Below are positions 62,137 to 64,000 of a stretch of 64,000 nt of DNA, piece after piece. The notes beneath the pieces are model-generated. The model was not told the DNA's origin and made no database searches. It saw only the letters and a program-made list of their open reading frames with translations. The position numbers and the translations under genes are program-made. The stretch is from Belliella aquatica (GTDB lineage Bacteria; Bacteroidota; Bacteroidia; Cytophagales; Cyclobacteriaceae): NCBI RefSeq assembly GCF_014637795.1, contig NZ_BMFD01000002.1:380996-444995 (forward strand). Reading direction: 5' to 3'. Within the stretch, counting starts at the first letter, position 1. The number at the start of each line of letters is the position of its first letter.

Positions 62137-62437
62137 AGAAGCTGGTCAACACTGTAGCCACAATTACCAAAAAGACACAGCTTCCAAACCATGCTGCTGC
62201 AACTTTTCCAGTATCCGGTTCTCCCGAATTCCATTTGTTAAATACTTTCACGGCTCCTATCAACCCGACTATAGCACCAATGGCATACATCAGATTTACC
62301 CCTGATTGAAAATAACTTCTTACCTGCTGTGTCGCTGCATTGATTCCTGAGTTCCCGTCCTGTGCATAGGCAAGGCAAATCAGACAGCAAAGTGATAAGG
62401 TGAGTGTCCATTTCTTGTTAAGATGCTTCATGATCAT
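62129..62437 (-). CDS. traE: Conjugative transposon protein TraE (DUF4134, VirB2-like pilin)
   Basis: A 102-residue small protein with a signal peptide ending at AYAQ (about 26). Two membrane helices follow (VNLMYAIGAIVGLIGAVKVF and AAWFGSCVFLVIVATVLTSFFG) with the NGINAAT/KWNSGEPD-type pattern of DUF4134. It is the probable pilin subunit. It overlaps the preceding gene by four bases. Confidence 0.92.
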   Translation of the reverse strand: MIMKHLNKKWTLTLSLCCLICLAYAQDGNSGINAATQQVRSYFQSGVNLMYAIGAIVGLIGAVKVFNKWNSGEPDTGKVAAAWFGSCVFLVIVATVLTSFFG

Positions 62438-62799
62438 TGATTTTGGTTTTTGATTTGTTGTAAACGAAGACGTTCAAGATGTTCCTTCCAGATTTCATCC
62501 AGATCTAGCTGAGACTTAAAGGGAGTCTTATTAAGAAATTCAGCGTTTTCAAGTGCTTGGATAGCTTTGACCTTTTGATCAGGTCGAAGCCCTCGAACCA
62601 TATCCAGCCACTCTCTATATTCTTTTAGGGCAGCGTTCATATCCACTTGAGGAGAAAGTAAAGCCGTCACAGAAGTAAAAAATCTAACCACATCCTTTTT
62701 AAAAAAGAGAGGGATTAGGAGTGCATAGTAGAGTATTGATAAGAGTATCAGTACATATAAAGTCAAGGAAAAAGAAAGATTCAGGTAAGTGTAAAGCAT
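62434..62799 (-). CDS. Small membrane protein, first gene of the transfer operon
   Basis: A 121-residue protein with one long or two short N-terminal membrane helices (about 7-35) and a soluble helical tail (EYREWLDMVRGLRPDQKVKAIQAL near 60-84). It starts the block that continues with traE by a four-base overlap. No family is recognised. Confidence 0.6.
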   Translation of the reverse strand: MLYTYLNLSFSLTLYVLILLSILYYALLIPLFFKKDVVRFFTSVTALLSPQVDMNAALKEYREWLDMVRGLRPDQKVKAIQALENAEFLNKTPFKSQLDLDEIWKEHLERLRLQQIKNQNQ

Positions 62800-62905
62800 A
62801 AGTGCTGATTTCTTTGATTAACAGAGGATCAAAGATGATCAGCAGGCTAAAAATTTATTCAGTAGTTATTCCTAAGAGGGGTGAAAAAAAGTGTTTTTGA
62901 ATTAA

Positions 62906-62940
62906 AAAAGCTGAGTATATTTTCAATACACTCAGCTTTT
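62906..62940 (-). terminator. Terminator between DUF4878 gene and transfer operon
   Basis: AAAAGCTGAGT and ACTCAGCTTTT form an 11-bp perfect stem with a 13-base loop, with T-runs in both directions. It ends the DUF4878 transcript upstream of the transfer genes. Confidence 0.8.
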
Positions 62941-62972
62941 TCTTTGAAAGGTTTAGCAAACAGTCTCTTACG

Positions 62973-63314
62973 CTACATACTGAAATCTAAATGGACCAGC
63001 CATTTAGAGTCAATTTTGACTAGCATCAGTTTGTCCTTGTTGCCTTTATGATCAATAAAAGTGACCCAAGCCTGTTTTTGAACTATAGAATCCTTCACCA
63101 TTTTGAATTTGAAATTAGGATCAATGGGTATTGCTCCTGTACTCAAACCTAAATCCAACATAAATACCGTGGATTCAGTCGCATACTTTTTAGCCTCTTC
63201 AATTTTCCCAGTAAATAAATTTTCTGTAAAATTCTTCGCAGCTTTTTCAGGACCACTTTTACAAGCACTAAACGCTAAAAAGGCGATTACAATAATTATT
63301 ATTTTTGATTTCAT
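62973..63314 (-). CDS. DUF4878-like small lipoprotein
   Basis: A 113-residue lipoprotein: the signal peptide ends in FSAC with the lipidated cysteine at C18. An NTF2-like cystatin fold follows, as in DUF4878, with GPEKAAKNFTENLFTGKIEEAKKYAT near 21-46 and DKLMLVKIDSKWLVHLDFSM at the end. Such proteins are widespread in Bacteroidota and have no known reaction. It is a single gene in front of the transfer operon, and its link to conjugation is unclear. Confidence 0.72.
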   Translation of the reverse strand: MKSKIIIIVIAFLAFSACKSGPEKAAKNFTENLFTGKIEEAKKYATESTVFMLDLGLSTGAIPIDPNFKFKMVKDSIVQKQAWVTFIDHKGNKDKLMLVKIDSKWLVHLDFSM

Positions 63315-63347
63315 GATCTTTTGTTTTTAATGATTAGGTACACTTCT

Positions 63348-64000
63348 TCAATTGAGCCCCTCCCCTTCTTCCATCCATTTCACGAGTCTTTCTTGCATGA
63401 TATCCAAGAATACAGTTCTGCTTTTTTTCCTTCCTCTAATCTCTTGGAAAGTCCTGTAATAATCGGTCAGTTTTTTATCAAAAAGACATCCCAAAGCATT
63501 TGCAATCTGTTTGATATCCGCATTTCCATTGTTGAAAACTCCGGATGCTTTGAGTGCATAAATCAATTCGATCAGCTGTACTTTTGGGGCAGTCCATGTC
63601 AATCCTTGTTTTACTGAGGTACTGATTCCCTGTTGTCCATCAAGAATCAAAATCTCCTCCTGTATCTGCTCAATTACTTGGATCCAAGCGTAGATTTTAC
63701 CTAAGTTATAGCTTTGTAAAGTGACATATTTTGTATCCATATACAGGAGCTCTCCTGCTGGTTGCTTCAAATTGTTTTCCGAACTTCTTAAAAAATAAAA
63801 TCGATCGAGATTAGTCTTTTCAAGCTTGACATAATAGAATAAATCTTTATGGTCTTGCAATAGCTTATTGGTTCTCCTGATGACTTTACAATAGTAAGAC
63901 TTCACTCTTTTACTACTCCCAAGAGGTTTTTTGGATTCTATTGCAAATAGCTCAGCATAATAAAATGCTTCTTTGAGCAAGAGCGGATTGATCAGTTTGA
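63348..64000 (-). CDS. RteC-like regulator of element transfer (cut by window edge)
   Basis: The frame is open to the right edge: codons beyond the TTG at 63980 continue as KLINPLL without a stop, so the N-terminus lies outside. The visible 217 or so residues include YYRTFQEIRGRKKSRTVFLDIMQERLVKWMEE near the C-terminus, the RteC winged-helix signature. IELIYALKASGVFNNGNADIKQIANALG precedes it. In CTnDOT, RteC activates excision genes in response to an upstream signal. Here it precedes the transfer operon on the same strand. Confidence 0.85.
   Translation of the reverse strand, partial: KLINPLLLKEAFYYAELFAIESKKPLGSSKRVKSYYCKVIRRTNKLLQDHKDLFYYVKLEKTNLDRFYFLRSSENNLKQPAGELLYMDTKYVTLQSYNLGKIYAWIQVIEQIQEEILILDGQQGISTSVKQGLTWTAPKVQLIELIYALKASGVFNNGNADIKQIANALGCLFDKKLTDYYRTFQEIRGRKKSRTVFLDIMQERLVKWMEEGEGLN

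Larger units (their letters stand above)
37873..64000. mobile_element. Integrative and conjugative element at tRNA-Arg (left part; right end beyond window)
   Basis: The block starts at the 3' end of tRNA-Arg with an IntDOT-type integrase and ends, still incomplete, within a CTnDOT-type conjugation operon (TraE-N) and an RteC-like gene. Between are toxin-antitoxin pairs and cargo. No second copy of the tRNA 3' end is visible inside the window, so the right attachment site must lie further on. A decayed second integrase and hipBA relic at 41.85-43.16 kb show that the block is composite. Confidence 0.85.

Noticed and set aside
63978-63980. TTG at 63980 as the start of the RteC-like gene
   Set aside because: The frame continues upstream to the window edge without a stop and RteC proteins are longer, so the gene is cut by the edge.

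Overview
The window looks like a chromosomal segment of a Bacteroidota bacterium, probably a marine or soil member of the Cytophagales (Cyclobacteriaceae-like). This rests on a SusC/SusD pair, low GC, promoters with the Bacteroidota -7 box TAnnTTTG or close variants, few Shine-Dalgarno sequences, DUF2490/DUF4861/DUF4134-type families, and a CTnDOT-type Tra gene set. The genus is inference.

Layout. (1) 1-2.7 kb, + strand: end of uxaC, then uxaB (hexuronate catabolism) and a GreA/GreB-like protein. (2) 2.9-5.6 kb, - strand: DUF2490 protein, nicotinamidase pncA, LacI-family regulator. (3) 5.9-14.9 kb, - strand: a polysaccharide/ligand utilisation locus of susC, susD, a secreted acid-phosphatase-like metallophosphoesterase, a secreted toroid lyase-like protein and a DUF4861 lipoprotein. 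(4) 15.3-25.3 kb, - strand: a complete myo-inositol operon, iolJ-iolB-iolC-iolD-Na+ symporter-iolA-iolE-iolG. One identical 14-bp LacI-type operator (TGCAAAGGTTTGCA) lies upstream of both susC and iolJ, so the two transcription units are probably one regulon. (5) 25.6-28.1 kb: prs and pncB, overlapping (NAD salvage). (6) 28.2-34.1 kb: an ECF sigma factor, its membrane anti-sigma/TPR partner, two lipoproteins and a predicted periplasmic TPR-CHAT (caspase-like) protein. Three start regions share ATTACA-N14-TTCGAC, which defines a self-activating ECF regulon. (7) 34.3-37.8 kb: housekeeping genes (EamA transporter, peroxiredoxin, lolD, sucC) ending in tRNA-Arg(TCG).

From the tRNA-Arg to the right edge lies an integrative and conjugative element (at least 26 kb, right end not in the window). 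It begins with an IntDOT-type integrase, followed by an intact hipB-hipS-hipT module with four evenly phased operators. Next come a decayed second integrase and a decayed hipB-hipA pair, which are relics of an older element. The cargo is two AbiE-like nucleotidyltransferase toxin-antitoxin pairs, a dihydroorotase, a DUF6671 zinc-ribbon protein, a JAB/RadC protein, a Crp-like regulator and a DUF4406-NUDIX pair. The conjugation operon (RteC-like, TraE, F, G, I-like, J, K, L-like, M, N) is read on the - strand.

The two most interesting systems are the inositol/uronate/phosphate uptake-and-catabolism regulon (1-25 kb) and the ECF sigma-CHAT protease regulon (28-34 kb).
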